Positions 37,839 through 46,760 are shown, counted from the first letter of the stretch. The stretch is DNA of 64,000 bases from CAVOJY01 sp963696405 (GCA_963696405.1 CAVOJY010000006.1:744001-808000), one strand, 5' to 3'. The notes: a model not told the origin generated them from the sequence alone. Translations and numbers: made by a program.

Positions 37839-39893
37839 GTGAGCAAGAACGTTGCCGTCTTCGTGGACGTGGCGAACATCTTCTACGCGGCCAAGGCGGC
37901 CGGCGTGGACATCGATTACGTCACTCTCCTGAAGTCGGCTACCGCGGGGCGGGACTTCGTCCGCGCCTACGCATACACGGGGCTCGACCCCGACAATGAG
38001 AACCAGCGCCAGTTCCAGTCCTTCCTTGCCCGGAACGGGTTCAAGGTCGTCACGAAGGACATTCGCAAGTACGGCGACGGCAAGGTCAAGGCCAACCTCG
38101 ACATCGAGCTCGTCGTGGACCTCATGAAGACCGCCCGCAACCTCGACGTGGCGGTGGTGGTCTCGGGCGACGGCGACTTTGCCCCGGCGATCCGGGCCGT
38201 CCAGGAGACGGGCGTGCGGGTCGAGGTCATCAGTTTCCGGGGCAACACGAGCTCGGACCTCATGGAGGTTGCCGACCTCTTCACGGATATCACCCAGATT
38301 GCCAAGGTCGAGCGGGGTTCCGTCAGGAGCGGGCGGCGGGTGGCCGCGAGCGAGGACCTCTCGATGACGGAGGTCCCCGACAAGGAGACGGAGGGAGCGG
38401 CGCAGCGGAAGCGCCGCGCACGAGGCGCGACCCGCGAGGGCGCGCGCGAGGGCCTGGGCGAGGTAGCGCGCGCGGGGCGCGGCGCAAGGCGGCCCACCAC
38501 ACGGCCGACCGCGGACGTTGAGGAGCCGGCGGCGCCTGTCGGGTCACTCGTGGTCCTCCCCGGCGAGAAGCTGCGCCGCGCCGTCGATACGGCAGACGCG
38601 GCGGTGCCCGAGGGAGTGCCGGCCGACGCTGCGGCCCCGGGCGACGCATCCGGCGAAGTGGTCGAGGCCGGCCGAGTGGCGGTGCTCGACGGCGATGAGC
38701 AGGGTGCCGGCGACGGCAGCGGACGCCGCCGCCGCCGCCGCGGGGGTCGTGGTCGCGGCCGCGGCCGCGGTGGCGAGGGCACGGGGCTGCCCGAGCAGCC
38801 GGGCGAGGAGAGCCTGGAGGACGAGGAGGAGGAGATCACCGACCTGGTGGCACCCCTTCCTGCCCGGCCTACGTTCGGGTCGGTGTGGGACAGCCAGCTC
38901 GGCATGCCGACGGCTGCTTCCGGGACTGCGGCGTCGGCCGACGAACTCGATGAGGACCTGGAGGAACCGGCGATCCCGGAGTACCTGCTGGCCGAGCGGC
39001 GGCGCCGCGGCGGTCGGGGCCGTCAACCGCGCGGCCGCGGCGGCCGCGCTTCTACCTACCAGCAGGCGCTCGATCGCGAGCGGTTCGGTCGCAGCGCGAT
39101 GAATGCGCCCGCCGTGCCGGCCGCGCCCGCGCCGCGGCGCGACCGCGGCCCCGCCGCACGAGGCGGGCGACCGGGTGGTCCCGGCCGGGTCGATCGCGAC
39201 CGCCCGCGCCCTCCCCGCGATGCCGTGGGGCCCTCCCGGCCGTCAAGTGGCGGGGATCCCTGGAGCGAAGTCCCGCCGGAGATCGAGGAACTCCTGCGGG
39301 CTGAACTGTCGAAGCAGGGTGCGCGCGAAGCGGTTCCCGCTGGTGCCGGCGCGCGCCCGGCAGGGGCACCGTCCGGCGCCGCAGCCGGCGAGGCCGTCAC
39401 AGCGTCCCGCGGACGCGGACGCGGCGGTCGAGGACGTGGGCGCGGCCCAGGACTCGCGAGTCCGACCGGAGATGCCGGCGCGGTGGCCCCGGCCGGCGCG
39501 ACGAGCGTCGGCGACGAGCCCCCGCCGCCGGCCGCTGTCACGGCCCAGCGTGGACGGGGGCGCCGCCGCCCGGCGGCGCCAGGCCCGAGCGTCGATGCCG
39601 GCGCTCCTGTCGCGGCGTCCGGCGCAGAGTCGCCCGCCGCGGCGGCGAAGCCGGCGGCCCGGACGCGGCGATCGGCAGCGAGCCCGCGAACCCCCAGCGG
39701 AGGTGGCGAAACCGTAGGCGTTGAACCGGCCGCGGTCACCGGACCCGACGCGGAACCGAATCCGCAGACCCGGGCCCCCCGCAAGCCGCGAGCCTCGAAG
39801 ACGGGCACGGCCGACGGCGCAGGTGCCGCAGGCGCCGACAAGGCACCGGCGAAGCGCGCCCCGCGTCGGCGGAAGGCCGAGCCGGAGGGCTGA
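37839..39893 (+). CDS. NYN/LabA-type PIN-like protein with long RG-rich disordered tail
   Basis: 684 residues from GTG 37839 (AGGAGA upstream). Residues 1-160 are a NYN (DUF88, LabA-like) domain: NVAVFVDVANIFYAAK carries the first catalytic Asp, KANLDIELVVDLMKTAR the middle acidic cluster and VVVSGDGDFAPAIRAVQE the last Asp pair, the layout of PIN-fold ribonucleases. Residues 160-684 are disordered, with several RG/RGG clusters (for example GRRRRRRGGRGRGRGRG and SRGRGRGGRGRG) separated by acidic and Ala/Pro segments. The composition recalls RNase E scaffolds and RNA-binding RGG proteins; an RNA-processing role is inference. Confidence 0.8.
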   Translation: MSKNVAVFVDVANIFYAAKAAGVDIDYVTLLKSATAGRDFVRAYAYTGLDPDNENQRQFQSFLARNGFKVVTKDIRKYGDGKVKANLDIELVVDLMKTARNLDVAVVVSGDGDFAPAIRAVQETGVRVEVISFRGNTSSDLMEVADLFTDITQIAKVERGSVRSGRRVAASEDLSMTEVPDKETEGAAQRKRRARGATREGAREGLGEVARAGRGARRPTTRPTADVEEPAAPVGSLVVLPGEKLRRAVDTADAAVPEGVPADAAAPGDASGEVVEAGRVAVLDGDEQGAGDGSGRRRRRRGGRGRGRGRGGEGTGLPEQPGEESLEDEEEEITDLVAPLPARPTFGSVWDSQLGMPTAASGTAASADELDEDLEEPAIPEYLLAERRRRGGRGRQPRGRGGRASTYQQALDRERFGRSAMNAPAVPAAPAPRRDRGPAARGGRPGGPGRVDRDRPRPPRDAVGPSRPSSGGDPWSEVPPEIEELLRAELSKQGAREAVPAGAGARPAGAPSGAAAGEAVTASRGRGRGGRGRGRGPGLASPTGDAGAVAPAGATSVGDEPPPPAAVTAQRGRGRRRPAAPGPSVDAGAPVAASGAESPAAAAKPAARTRRSAASPRTPSGGGETVGVEPAAVTGPDAEPNPQTRAPRKPRASKTGTADGAGAAGADKAPAKRAPRRRKAEPEG

Positions 39894-39899
39894 TCGGCG

Positions 39900-41177
39900 G
39901 TGCCCGCCTGGCGAGCTCGCGGGCATCCTGCCGCGCTCGCGATGGTCGCTCGCGCGGTCGCCGCGCGCATGCCGCCCCAGTCGCTGCTGATCGTCGGGCC
40001 GGAGGGCGCCGGCAAGACGACGCTCGCCCTCGACCTTGCGGCCGGGCTCCTCTGCGGAGAGCACGACCCGACAGCCCGGCCGTGCGGCCGGTGCCCGTCG
40101 TGCCGGAAGGTCACGCACGGCAATCACGCGGACATCCACCGCCTCGCGCCGCAGGGCGCCGGCCGGGCAATTCGCATCGGCGCTGCGACCAACCCGGAAC
40201 CCGGCACGGTCCGTTGGCTCATTCGCGAGCTTGCCCTCGCGCCGATGGAGGGCGCGGTCCGTGTCGCGGTCGTGGAGGACGCGGGCCGCATGAACGAGGA
40301 TGCACAGAACGCACTCCTGAAGACGCTCGAGGAGCCGCCTCCGGGTTCGTGCCTTGTCCTCTGTGCCGTCAACGAGGAGGCGGTGCTCCCAACCGTCCGG
40401 TCTCGCTGCGCAAGGCTGCGCATCGGACGGGTCCCCGACGCCGACGTGGCAGCCGTCCTCGGAGAGCGCGGCCTCGCGGACGCCGCGCGCGCGGCGGCGA
40501 TCGCGAGGGTCGCGGACGGGAGACCCGGCCGGGCGATCGCGCTCGCGTGCGCCCCGGAGGCCATGCTCGCGCGCGACCGCATCGCGCGCGAACTCCTCGA
40601 CCTGGCGGACGCCGGTCCCGAGGCGAGGCTGGCGGCAGCCCGTGGGCTCATCGCCGCGGCCGCTGATATCGAAAACGCGCTCGAGCGGGCGATGGCGACA
40701 GCCGCGGACGCCGGAAGGTGGAGCGCGGCGGGCCCGCGCCCGGCCGCTCGCGGGGGCCCGGCTCGTGCCTCGGGCGCCGCGGCTGTCGACGCCGACCCCG
40801 GGGTAACCCCTCCGGCCGGCGCGGCCCCGGACGACGCCCCGTCGGCCGGGGTGGGCGACTCCGGACCCGAGGCCGGCGATGCCCGCGCTGCACCTGCGGC
40901 CCGCCGCCGTGCCGTTCTCTCGCTCGGGTCGACCTGGCGCGGCCTCGCCAGGGACCTCGCCGTCGCGCGCCGCGGCGGGCGGGCGGAACTGCGCGAGGTG
41001 GGGCTCCTCGAGGAGATCACCGAGCTGGCGGGGCGCATCGGCGATGGCGAGATCGAGCGCTTTCTCGATCTCCTCGACCGCTACCTCGCAGCCGTTGAGC
41101 TGAACGCGAACCCCGAGCTGATCGCGGACGTGCTGCTTCTCTCCTGGCCCCGCCCCGGGGAGAGCGAGACCCCGTGA
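39900..41177 (+). CDS. holB: DNA polymerase III subunit delta'
   Basis: Clamp-loader subunit. P-loop GPEGAGKTTLALDLA, zinc-binding CGRCPSCRKVTHGNHADIH, RVAVVEDAGRMNEDAQNALL then KTLEEPP, and the sensor SRC in VRSRCARLRIG. 425 residues is longer than usual owing to an Ala/Pro-rich linker of about 60 residues (285-345) before the C-terminal helical collar. GTG 39900 follows the NYN gene by six bases; its stop overlaps the acylphosphatase start (GTGA). Confidence 0.93.
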   Translation: MPAWRARGHPAALAMVARAVAARMPPQSLLIVGPEGAGKTTLALDLAAGLLCGEHDPTARPCGRCPSCRKVTHGNHADIHRLAPQGAGRAIRIGAATNPEPGTVRWLIRELALAPMEGAVRVAVVEDAGRMNEDAQNALLKTLEEPPPGSCLVLCAVNEEAVLPTVRSRCARLRIGRVPDADVAAVLGERGLADAARAAAIARVADGRPGRAIALACAPEAMLARDRIARELLDLADAGPEARLAAARGLIAAAADIENALERAMATAADAGRWSAAGPRPAARGGPARASGAAAVDADPGVTPPAGAAPDDAPSAGVGDSGPEAGDARAAPAARRRAVLSLGSTWRGLARDLAVARRGGRAELREVGLLEEITELAGRIGDGEIERFLDLLDRYLAAVELNANPELIADVLLLSWPRPGESETP

Positions 41178-41482
41178 CGCCAGACGCATCCGTCCGGGCC
41201 ATCGAAGCGGTGGTCCGCGGTCACGTCCAGGGCGTCGGGTTCCGCTGGTTCGTGCTCCGCCAGGCGGCCGTGCTGGACGTCTCTGGGTGGGTCGCGAACG
41301 AGCTGGATGGCGCCGTGCGGGTCGTCGCCGAGGGACCGGCCGAACAGGTCGGGCTGCTCCTGGCCGCGCTCCGCGATGGCCCGCCGGGCGCGGACGTGAC
41401 GGGGGTATCCGTGACGGAGCGCCCGGCTACCGGCGGGTTCGACCGGTTCTCGGTCCGCAGCGGCTGGCACTCCGGCGACTGA
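41174..41482 (+). CDS. acyP: Acylphosphatase
   Basis: A 102-residue enzyme hydrolysing acyl phosphates. The catalytic Arg is in VVRGHVQGVGFRWFV and the catalytic Asn in GWVANELDGAVRVVAEG, both in standard positions. GTG start overlapping holB's stop. It ends the co-directional run from the zinc-ribbon gene; the next gene converges with it, 25 bases away. Confidence 0.95.
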   Translation: MTPDASVRAIEAVVRGHVQGVGFRWFVLRQAAVLDVSGWVANELDGAVRVVAEGPAEQVGLLLAALRDGPPGADVTGVSVTERPATGGFDRFSVRSGWHSGD

Positions 41483-41507
41483 CTGCCTCCCGCGGCCGCG
41501 TCCGCCC

Positions 41508-42638
41508 TCAGCAGGGGACGACCGGGTCGATCGGGTACGGGCTGAGAAGCTGGCCCCCCTCGGGGGTGACCCGGTACACGTCCTCGAAGCGCGCGCCGCC
41601 GAAACCGGGGATGGCGAGGATCGTGTGTCCGATCGTCATCGTCATCCCCTCCAGGAGCTGCACCGCGCGATGGGGCGGGATGATCGTCGGCGCGGGGGTC
41701 TCCTCGAAGCGCAGGCCCAGCCCGTGGCCGATCCCGTCGACGCGGTGCTCGCCGAGACCCCGCCGATCGCACACCTCCGCGGCTCGCTCGTCGAGGTCCC
41801 GCACCGTCGCTCCCGGGCGCATCGCCAGCCGGACCGGCTCGACGAGCTCGGCGGCCGTGTCGAGGAGCAGCCGCTGACGCTCGCTCGGCTCACCGAGGAC
41901 GAACGTCCGGGCGAGGTTCGAACAGTAGCCCTCGATCTGCGGGGTGAGGTCGACGACCGCCAGATCGCCCTTCGCCGCGGTCCTCGGGCTCTGGCGCCCG
42001 TGGAGCATGCAGGTCTCGATGCCGAGGTTCACGTGGATGGGGGTTGACGTCTTCTCCGCGCCGGCCTTCATCATCGCGTAGAGGGCCTCGGTGGCGACCT
42101 CGTGCGCCGAGACACCCGGCTTCAGGACCTCCCGCGCGCGGTCCATGCCAAGTCCGGCGACTCGCTGCGCCTCGGTCATGAGCGCGATCTCGTCGGGATC
42201 CTTGACCATGCGCAGCCGGTCCATGACCGGATCGGAAGAGACGAGCTCCACCTTCGGGTTCGTCTGCCGGAACAGGTCCACGAGGAAAGCCGGCGTCTCG
42301 AACCACATCTGCATGCCGATCCGCGGCCGCGCATCCGGGTCGCCGCCCTGCCCCACCACCATCTCCCGCAATCGCCGCACGACGTCGTGGATCTGTTGGC
42401 CCACGCTGGTGAAGATGGCGACGTCACCTTCGCCGATGAGCGCCCGCAGCTCCGGTTCTTCACCCGCGAACGTGATGAGGGTGGGAGCGCCGCGGGCCGG
42501 GATGATCGCCCTGGGTTGCGCCCGGTCGGTGCCGAGGAAGTACCGGTAGTCGTCGTGGTTCAGCACCACGATGCCGGCGATGTCCTGCTCCTTCATGAGC
42601 GCCTGGGCGCGGGCGATTCGGTCGTATCGGATGGTCAT
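41508..42638 (-). CDS. M24-family (Xaa-Pro peptidase/creatinase-like) protein with altered metal site
   Basis: 376 residues: N-terminal creatinase domain (LMKEQDIAGIVVLNHDDYRY) and C-terminal pita-bread fold. The usual metal ligands are D, D, H, E, E. Here VVDLTPQIEGYCSNLART has Asp then Asn where the second Asp is expected; GIGHGLGLRFEE keeps His; MTMTIGHTILAIPGFGGARF has Gly-His where TIEPG is expected; the last Glu in ARFED is present. Loss of two of five ligands argues against an ordinary metallopeptidase and suggests a creatinase-like hydrolase or an inactive member. Confidence 0.85.
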   Translation of the reverse strand: MTIRYDRIARAQALMKEQDIAGIVVLNHDDYRYFLGTDRAQPRAIIPARGAPTLITFAGEEPELRALIGEGDVAIFTSVGQQIHDVVRRLREMVVGQGGDPDARPRIGMQMWFETPAFLVDLFRQTNPKVELVSSDPVMDRLRMVKDPDEIALMTEAQRVAGLGMDRAREVLKPGVSAHEVATEALYAMMKAGAEKTSTPIHVNLGIETCMLHGRQSPRTAAKGDLAVVDLTPQIEGYCSNLARTFVLGEPSERQRLLLDTAAELVEPVRLAMRPGATVRDLDERAAEVCDRRGLGEHRVDGIGHGLGLRFEETPAPTIIPPHRAVQLLEGMTMTIGHTILAIPGFGGARFEDVYRVTPEGGQLLSPYPIDPVVPC

Positions 42639-42665
42639 GGGCTGGTCTCCGGGCCTCTAACTACT

Positions 42666-42682
42666 ACTAGTGCGGTGCTAGT
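42666..42682. promoter_or_regulatory. Inverted repeat ACTAG-N7-CTAGT upstream of the M24 gene
   Basis: A perfect five-base-arm palindrome at the end of the cytidylate-kinase-like gene and 28 bases before the M24 start. CTAG tetramers are rare in GC-rich genomes, so the pair stands out. Possible operator; no regulator can be named. Confidence 0.35.
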
Positions 42683-43334
42683 TTAGCGTGGAACCGGGTG
42701 CCGTTGCCTTCCGCTGCGCTGCCAGAACCACGAGTTCAGCCGCCGCGTCGTACCCGAGCGTCCCGGTATCGATGACGAGGTCGTAGTGCGAGGCGTCCTG
42801 CCAGTCGCGGCCGTAGATCTGGCGCATGTAGGCTTCGCGGTTGGCGTCGGTCTCCCGCAGGCGGGTGCGAGCGGCCGCCTCGTCGATCCCGAAGCGCTCC
42901 ATCGCGGTCTTCAGCCGCACGGGCTCGGCCGCCCGGAGGAAGACATGGAGTGCACCGGGAAGGTCGGCCAGCACGAAGGCGCCGCCCCGACCCACGATCA
43001 CGACGTTGCCGTGCCGGGCGGTCTCGCGGATGACCTCCTCGGTGAGATTCACCACCACGCGCCGCGGGTCGTACTTCGGGTCCGGGTACGGCGGCTGCCA
43101 GGCCATTCCGAGCCCACCCGAGAGCGGGGAGAGCACGTCCAGCAGGCCGCTGAACCGGCCGCTTGCGACGTGTTCGTCTTCGGCCCGCACGCGGTCCTCG
43201 GCTTCCCCGAGTCGCGCCGCGATGGCGGCGACGAGCGACTGGTCGACGATCTCCAACCCGAGCCGCTCGGCGGCGATCCGGGCGACCGACGCGCCGCCCG
43301 CCCCGAACTGGCGGGCCACGGTGATGACTGGCAT
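42678..43334 (-). CDS. Cytidylate-kinase-like P-loop protein
   Basis: 218 residues of the cytidylate kinase-like (Cmk-like, PF13189 type) family. Phosphate-loop region ITVARQFGAGGASVARIAAE, then VVIVGRGGAFVLADLPGALH and VFLRAAEPVRLKTAMERFGI, plus DYDLVIDT-like HYDLVIDTGTLG near the end. These proteins are distinct from true CMP kinase and their substrate is unknown. It is 19 bases downstream of the propeller lipoprotein gene on the same strand. Confidence 0.85.
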   Translation of the reverse strand: MPVITVARQFGAGGASVARIAAERLGLEIVDQSLVAAIAARLGEAEDRVRAEDEHVASGRFSGLLDVLSPLSGGLGMAWQPPYPDPKYDPRRVVVNLTEEVIRETARHGNVVIVGRGGAFVLADLPGALHVFLRAAEPVRLKTAMERFGIDEAAARTRLRETDANREAYMRQIYGRDWQDASHYDLVIDTGTLGYDAAAELVVLAAQRKATAPGSTLN

Positions 43335-43353
43335 GCCTGCTTCCCCCGTCGCG

Positions 43354-44829
43354 CTATTCGGCGGTGGCGATGTCCAGGTCCCCGAGGTCGGTGGTCTCGC
43401 CCGGCTGCACGAGGACCTCCTTGTCGCCGATACGGAACTGGTCGGTCAGCCGCAGCCACTTGCCATCGGGACCGCGCACCGTGATGGCGTACCGCCCCAC
43501 GGGCAGCTTCGTGAACGCGAAGACGCCGTCGTCGTTCGTCGTCGTGAGCTTGTGGAATGCCTGATCGGCGCACGGTGTGTCCCCTGAGAACATCATGCCA
43601 ACGAACTCGACGCACGCCTCCACCTTGAGACCGGCCTTGGGGTCGCCGCTCTCGACCACCCGCCCGCTGAGCGTCCCCGGGTCCTTCTCGACCATCTCCG
43701 GAAGCGTGGGCCCGCGCGCCGCGACGCCGATCGAGTAGACCTCGTTGTCGCGGATCTCCGAATCGGACATGTGGTACACGGTCCACTTCTTGCCCTCGAG
43801 CACGGCGAGTCCCCACTCCGTCCCGAGCCAGATGCGGCCTTTGGCATCGGCCGTGATGGCCCGGACGTGGTCGCTCGGCAGGTCGCTGTTCCCGCGGTTG
43901 TACGTCGTCCACTTCTTCCCGTCGAAGGACGACACGCCCTCCGAGTACGTCCCGACCCAGACCCTGTTCTTCGGGTCGACGGCCACCGCCTTGGACTGCG
44001 ACAGGAACTCCTTGGAGAGGATCGACCACTTCTTCCCGTCGTAGAGGAGCAGCTCGGTCCCGCCCGTCGTCACCCACGCGCGATCCTTGAGGTCCACCGC
44101 GACCTGTTCGAAGAAGTACTCCTTCTTGAACCCCTTGCCCTTCTCCCAGAAGCGCCATGCGGTGCCGTCCCAGGTGGCGACGCTGTTGGCGGTGACGGCC
44201 CAGACCCGGCCGTCCGAGGCCACGGCGACGTCCTTCACCTGGTCGACGTACTTCCCCGTGCCGAATTCGGATGCGGGGTGCGTCGTCATCGACTCGCCGT
44301 CGAAGTAGTAGACGCCCTGGTAGCCGGCGAGCCACACGCCCTTCTTCGGGTCGCAGGCGACCGCTTCGAAGCCCTTGTTCTCGGTGAGGGTCGAATGGTT
44401 CACCCAGGTCTGACCGTCGGTCGAGACGAGGCCGGACGAATCGGCCAGCCAGGTGGTGCCATCGGCGCAGACCGCGATGTCGGCCAGCTGGCCGTTCGTG
44501 AGCGGCGTGTTCGTCTCGTCGAAGACCTTCCAGCCTTCCTCGTCGATGCAGGCCGCGCCGCTGCCGAAGGAGCCCACCCATGCCTCGCCCGGGCCGCAGG
44601 TCACGTCGGGCGTCATCGTCGCCTGGCTGCCCGGGGGCGGCGACTCGGGGACCGCCGGCTCGCTGGCCGCCGGGCCGCTGGCCGCAGGCCCCGAAGCAAC
44701 CGCGGTTGGCTCGCCGCTCGCGGGGTTGGACCCCGTCGGGAAGGAGTTACCCCCGCAGCCTGCGGCGAGAACGGCGAGAACGATGGTGATCAGCGACAAC
44801 CGGTGCGCCGGGGACATGCGTCGGATCAT
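43354..44829 (-). CDS. Beta-propeller lipoprotein with two-component-regulator-type repeats
   Basis: 491 residues from ATG 44829, which has GGGAAGGGGAG upstream. The signal peptide ends in a lipobox (VLAVLAAGC), so the protein should be membrane-anchored outside the cell. A Ser/Pro/Ala linker is followed by about seven reg_prop-like repeats (such as AVDPKNRVWVGTYSEGVSSF and ITADAKGRIWLGTEWGLAVL), forming a propeller. The C-terminal 110 residues look like a carboxypeptidase-regulatory-like sandwich (LSGRVVESGDPKAGLKVEA, FAFTKLPVGRYAITV). A sensor or scaffold role is inferred; no kinase is adjacent. Confidence 0.82.
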   Translation of the reverse strand: MIRRMSPAHRLSLITIVLAVLAAGCGGNSFPTGSNPASGEPTAVASGPAASGPAASEPAVPESPPPGSQATMTPDVTCGPGEAWVGSFGSGAACIDEEGWKVFDETNTPLTNGQLADIAVCADGTTWLADSSGLVSTDGQTWVNHSTLTENKGFEAVACDPKKGVWLAGYQGVYYFDGESMTTHPASEFGTGKYVDQVKDVAVASDGRVWAVTANSVATWDGTAWRFWEKGKGFKKEYFFEQVAVDLKDRAWVTTGGTELLLYDGKKWSILSKEFLSQSKAVAVDPKNRVWVGTYSEGVSSFDGKKWTTYNRGNSDLPSDHVRAITADAKGRIWLGTEWGLAVLEGKKWTVYHMSDSEIRDNEVYSIGVAARGPTLPEMVEKDPGTLSGRVVESGDPKAGLKVEACVEFVGMMFSGDTPCADQAFHKLTTTNDDGVFAFTKLPVGRYAITVRGPDGKWLRLTDQFRIGDKEVLVQPGETTDLGDLDIATAE

Positions 44830-45030
44830 CTCGCTCCCCTTCCCGAGGGCGGCCGGACGCCCCTGTGCCGGCTCGTTCCCTCGCCTCGCGACGTGTTTCA
44901 TCGGCCTGAGGACAATTCTGCGCGGCGGATGCCTGCGGGGTAGTGCCGGACGGCCCCACGGGCACGGGCGACCAGGGGGAGTCTCTCATCGGTACTGCGA
45001 CTGCCCGCGGATGTGGCTGTCGGTGACCGC

Positions 45031-45417
45031 TCAGGCGAGCTGGATGTCGGTCTTCGCGAAGTCGTCGCCCTTGGCGAGGAGCGGCTGCCCTGCCACTCGC
45101 GCGGTGGCGTAGGCGAGGCAGTCCCCGAGGTTCAGGCTCGCGGGATGCCGCGATTTGCCGTACCGCCACCAGGCAGACACGGCTTCCTGCCAATGAGCCG
45201 GGCCGAACTCGATCACGACCGCCTCGGCGGCTGCGATCAGTTCGGCGAGCAGTTCGCCCGCGTCCTCCCCGGTACGGGCGGACAGGACTATGCCGGCCTC
45301 GACGAGGGTCGGCGCGGCCACTGCGACCACGTCCGCCGCGTCGATCTTGGCCACGAACGCCTCCCGCTCAGGCTCGTCCAGGGCGATGGCCACGAGCACG
45401 GAGCTGTCCAGGATCAC
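45031..45417 (-). CDS. vapC: VapC-type PIN-domain toxin
   Basis: 128 residues. PIN catalytic acids appear in MILDSSVLVAIALDEPE, PTLVEAGIVL and LGDCLAYATA, with GDDFAKTDI near the end, the pattern of VapC ribonucleases. The start overlaps the vapB stop by four bases. Likely a tRNA or rRNA endonuclease neutralised by VapB; target unknown. Confidence 0.92.
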   Translation of the reverse strand: MILDSSVLVAIALDEPEREAFVAKIDAADVVAVAAPTLVEAGIVLSARTGEDAGELLAELIAAAEAVVIEFGPAHWQEAVSAWWRYGKSRHPASLNLGDCLAYATARVAGQPLLAKGDDFAKTDIQLA

Positions 45418-45686
45418 AGGCCCTCCGGACCGAAGCCGAGGATCGCCTCCTCCTCGTCCTTGCTCAGCGTGCGCCCGCGCACGCCATCAGGGAGCCGCGG
45501 CCACAAGCGCCTCTCGAGCACCGCGACCATGCGATCGCCTCGTCCCGGTAGGCTCCGCGCGAGAAGGATCCGCTGCTTTCGCTCGGTGAGGGCCTGCCTG
45601 ACGGCGCCGGTCTTGGACTCGCCGGTAAGCGCGGCGATCTCGCTGGCCAGTCGCTCTGTCTCTGGGTCCTTGATGTTCAATGCCAC
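45414..45686 (-). CDS. vapB: VapB-type antitoxin
   Basis: About 90 residues from GTG 45686: ALNIKDPETERLASEIAAL and TGESKTGAVRQALTER form the ribbon-helix-helix region seen in Rv0623-like VapB proteins, with an acidic C-terminus (LSKDEEEAILGFGPEGL) that would wrap VapC. No ribosome site precedes the GTG; TATTCT lies six bases upstream, so a leaderless transcript is possible. A TTG at 45704 is an alternative start. Confidence 0.88.
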   Translation of the reverse strand: MALNIKDPETERLASEIAALTGESKTGAVRQALTERKQRILLARSLPGRGDRMVAVLERRLWPRLPDGVRGRTLSKDEEEAILGFGPEGL

Positions 45687-45745
45687 GGTGTAAGAATAGC
45701 CCAATGGTGTAACGAAGGTCGGATCGACAAGGAAGGTCGGATCGA
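45687..45745. promoter_or_regulatory. vapBC promoter region with two sets of direct repeats
   Basis: GGTGTAA occurs at 45687-45693 and 45706-45712 (19 bases apart, same face of the helix to within two turns), and GAAGGTCGGATCGA at 45714-45727 and 45732-45745 (18 bases apart). On the minus strand TATTCT just before GTG 45686 could be a -10 box. Such repeats are candidate VapBC autorepression sites. Confidence 0.45.
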
Positions 45746-45833
45746 ACCTGGCACCCGGGCTGTCAGCCGAGGCGCAGGATCTGCCGCTGTGGTCGGGCCG
45801 GCAGTCTCTCGAGGCTCGCCGGTTCAGTGGGCA

Positions 45834-45962
45834 CTACGCATCCTTCTCGATGAAGTCGGGTTCCACCCTGACGCCCAGGTGACCGGACGCCAGCGGTGGC
45901 AGGAGGTGCGAAAGCAGTTGCTCGGCCGTCATGGGGCGGACGACGCCGTTCGGGCCGGTGAC
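45834..45962 (-). pseudogene. Truncated copy of the small gene at 46890-47102
   Basis: The minus strand reads VTGPNGVVRPMTAEQLLSHL then LPPLASGHLGVRVEPDFIEKDA and a stop, nearly identical to the C-terminal 42 residues of the protein encoded at 46890-47102. The N-terminal half is missing. DNA similarity extends past the stop to about 45806. It is separated from the fuller copy by the MBL gene and an msrA fragment, so a duplication followed by partial loss is likely. Confidence 0.75.
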
Positions 45963-46005
45963 TGCAGTTCCCGGGTCCGCCGAACAAGGCGCCGCGTCGG
46001 TCGTG

Positions 46006-46689
46006 CTACGCGGGTCCCATCCTCAGCAGTTCCATCGGGAATGGCTGGCCGTGCCCGGGGTAGACGGTCCGTATCTCCAGGTTCCGCAGCCTGTCGAGGC
46101 TGGCCTCGAGGTCCGCCGGATCATCGACCAGGGAGTTGGGCTTCGCCTCGCCAAGGTTGGTGAGCAGGTCGCCGCAGAACAGGTCTCCATCGGCCGTCAG
46201 GACCCCGATGGAGCCCTGCGAGTGCCCCGGGAGATGAAGAACCCTGGCGTCGAGTCCGTGGCCGGAGAGGTCGTCCCCGTCCTCGAGGTGCAGGTCGGGC
46301 TCGAACCTGTCGGCCGTGCGCAGCCCGGCGAAACGGAACAGCAGGCCACCGACCGTCCGCCTGAGAAACGGCATGCGTCCTCTGCTCAGGAGCATGTTCC
46401 CGCGTTCGACCGCCTGCCATTCGGCGCGATGCATGGCGATCCGGGCGCCGTACGTGCCGCGGAGATAGGCGGCATTGCCGGCGTGGTCCGCGTCTCCGTG
46501 GGTGATCACGATGAGCCGGAGGTCACCCGGCCTGCAGCCCGCACCCTCGAGGGCTCGCGCGAGCTCGGCCCGCCTGGTCGAGAGTCCAGTATCGATCAGC
46601 ACATGGCCGGCGTCGCCCTTCACGAGGTAGCAGTTCACGGCGTACAGCCGGCCATGCAGGGTGATCGTCCTGATCTCCTGCGGCATCAT
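46006..46689 (-). CDS. MBL-fold metallo-hydrolase
   Basis: 227 residues. Metallo-beta-lactamase fold: NCYLVKGDAGHVLIDTGLST, the metal motif VITHGDADHAG (HxxxDH, with Gly where the second His usually sits), VLHLPGHSQGSIGVL, FCGDLL and YPGHGQPF. Similar proteins include glyoxalase II-like and quorum-quenching-type hydrolases; substrate unknown. It lies inside a locally duplicated segment. Confidence 0.88.
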   Translation of the reverse strand: MMPQEIRTITLHGRLYAVNCYLVKGDAGHVLIDTGLSTRRAELARALEGAGCRPGDLRLIVITHGDADHAGNAAYLRGTYGARIAMHRAEWQAVERGNMLLSRGRMPFLRRTVGGLLFRFAGLRTADRFEPDLHLEDGDDLSGHGLDARVLHLPGHSQGSIGVLTADGDLFCGDLLTNLGEAKPNSLVDDPADLEASLDRLRNLEIRTVYPGHGQPFPMELLRMGPA

Positions 46690-46760
46690 CTCCTCCGCGA
46701 CAGGATGGCGTTTGGGCGCCTTGCCGGGCCAATCCGCTGCGAGCCGCCTCGCGAGAGCGG

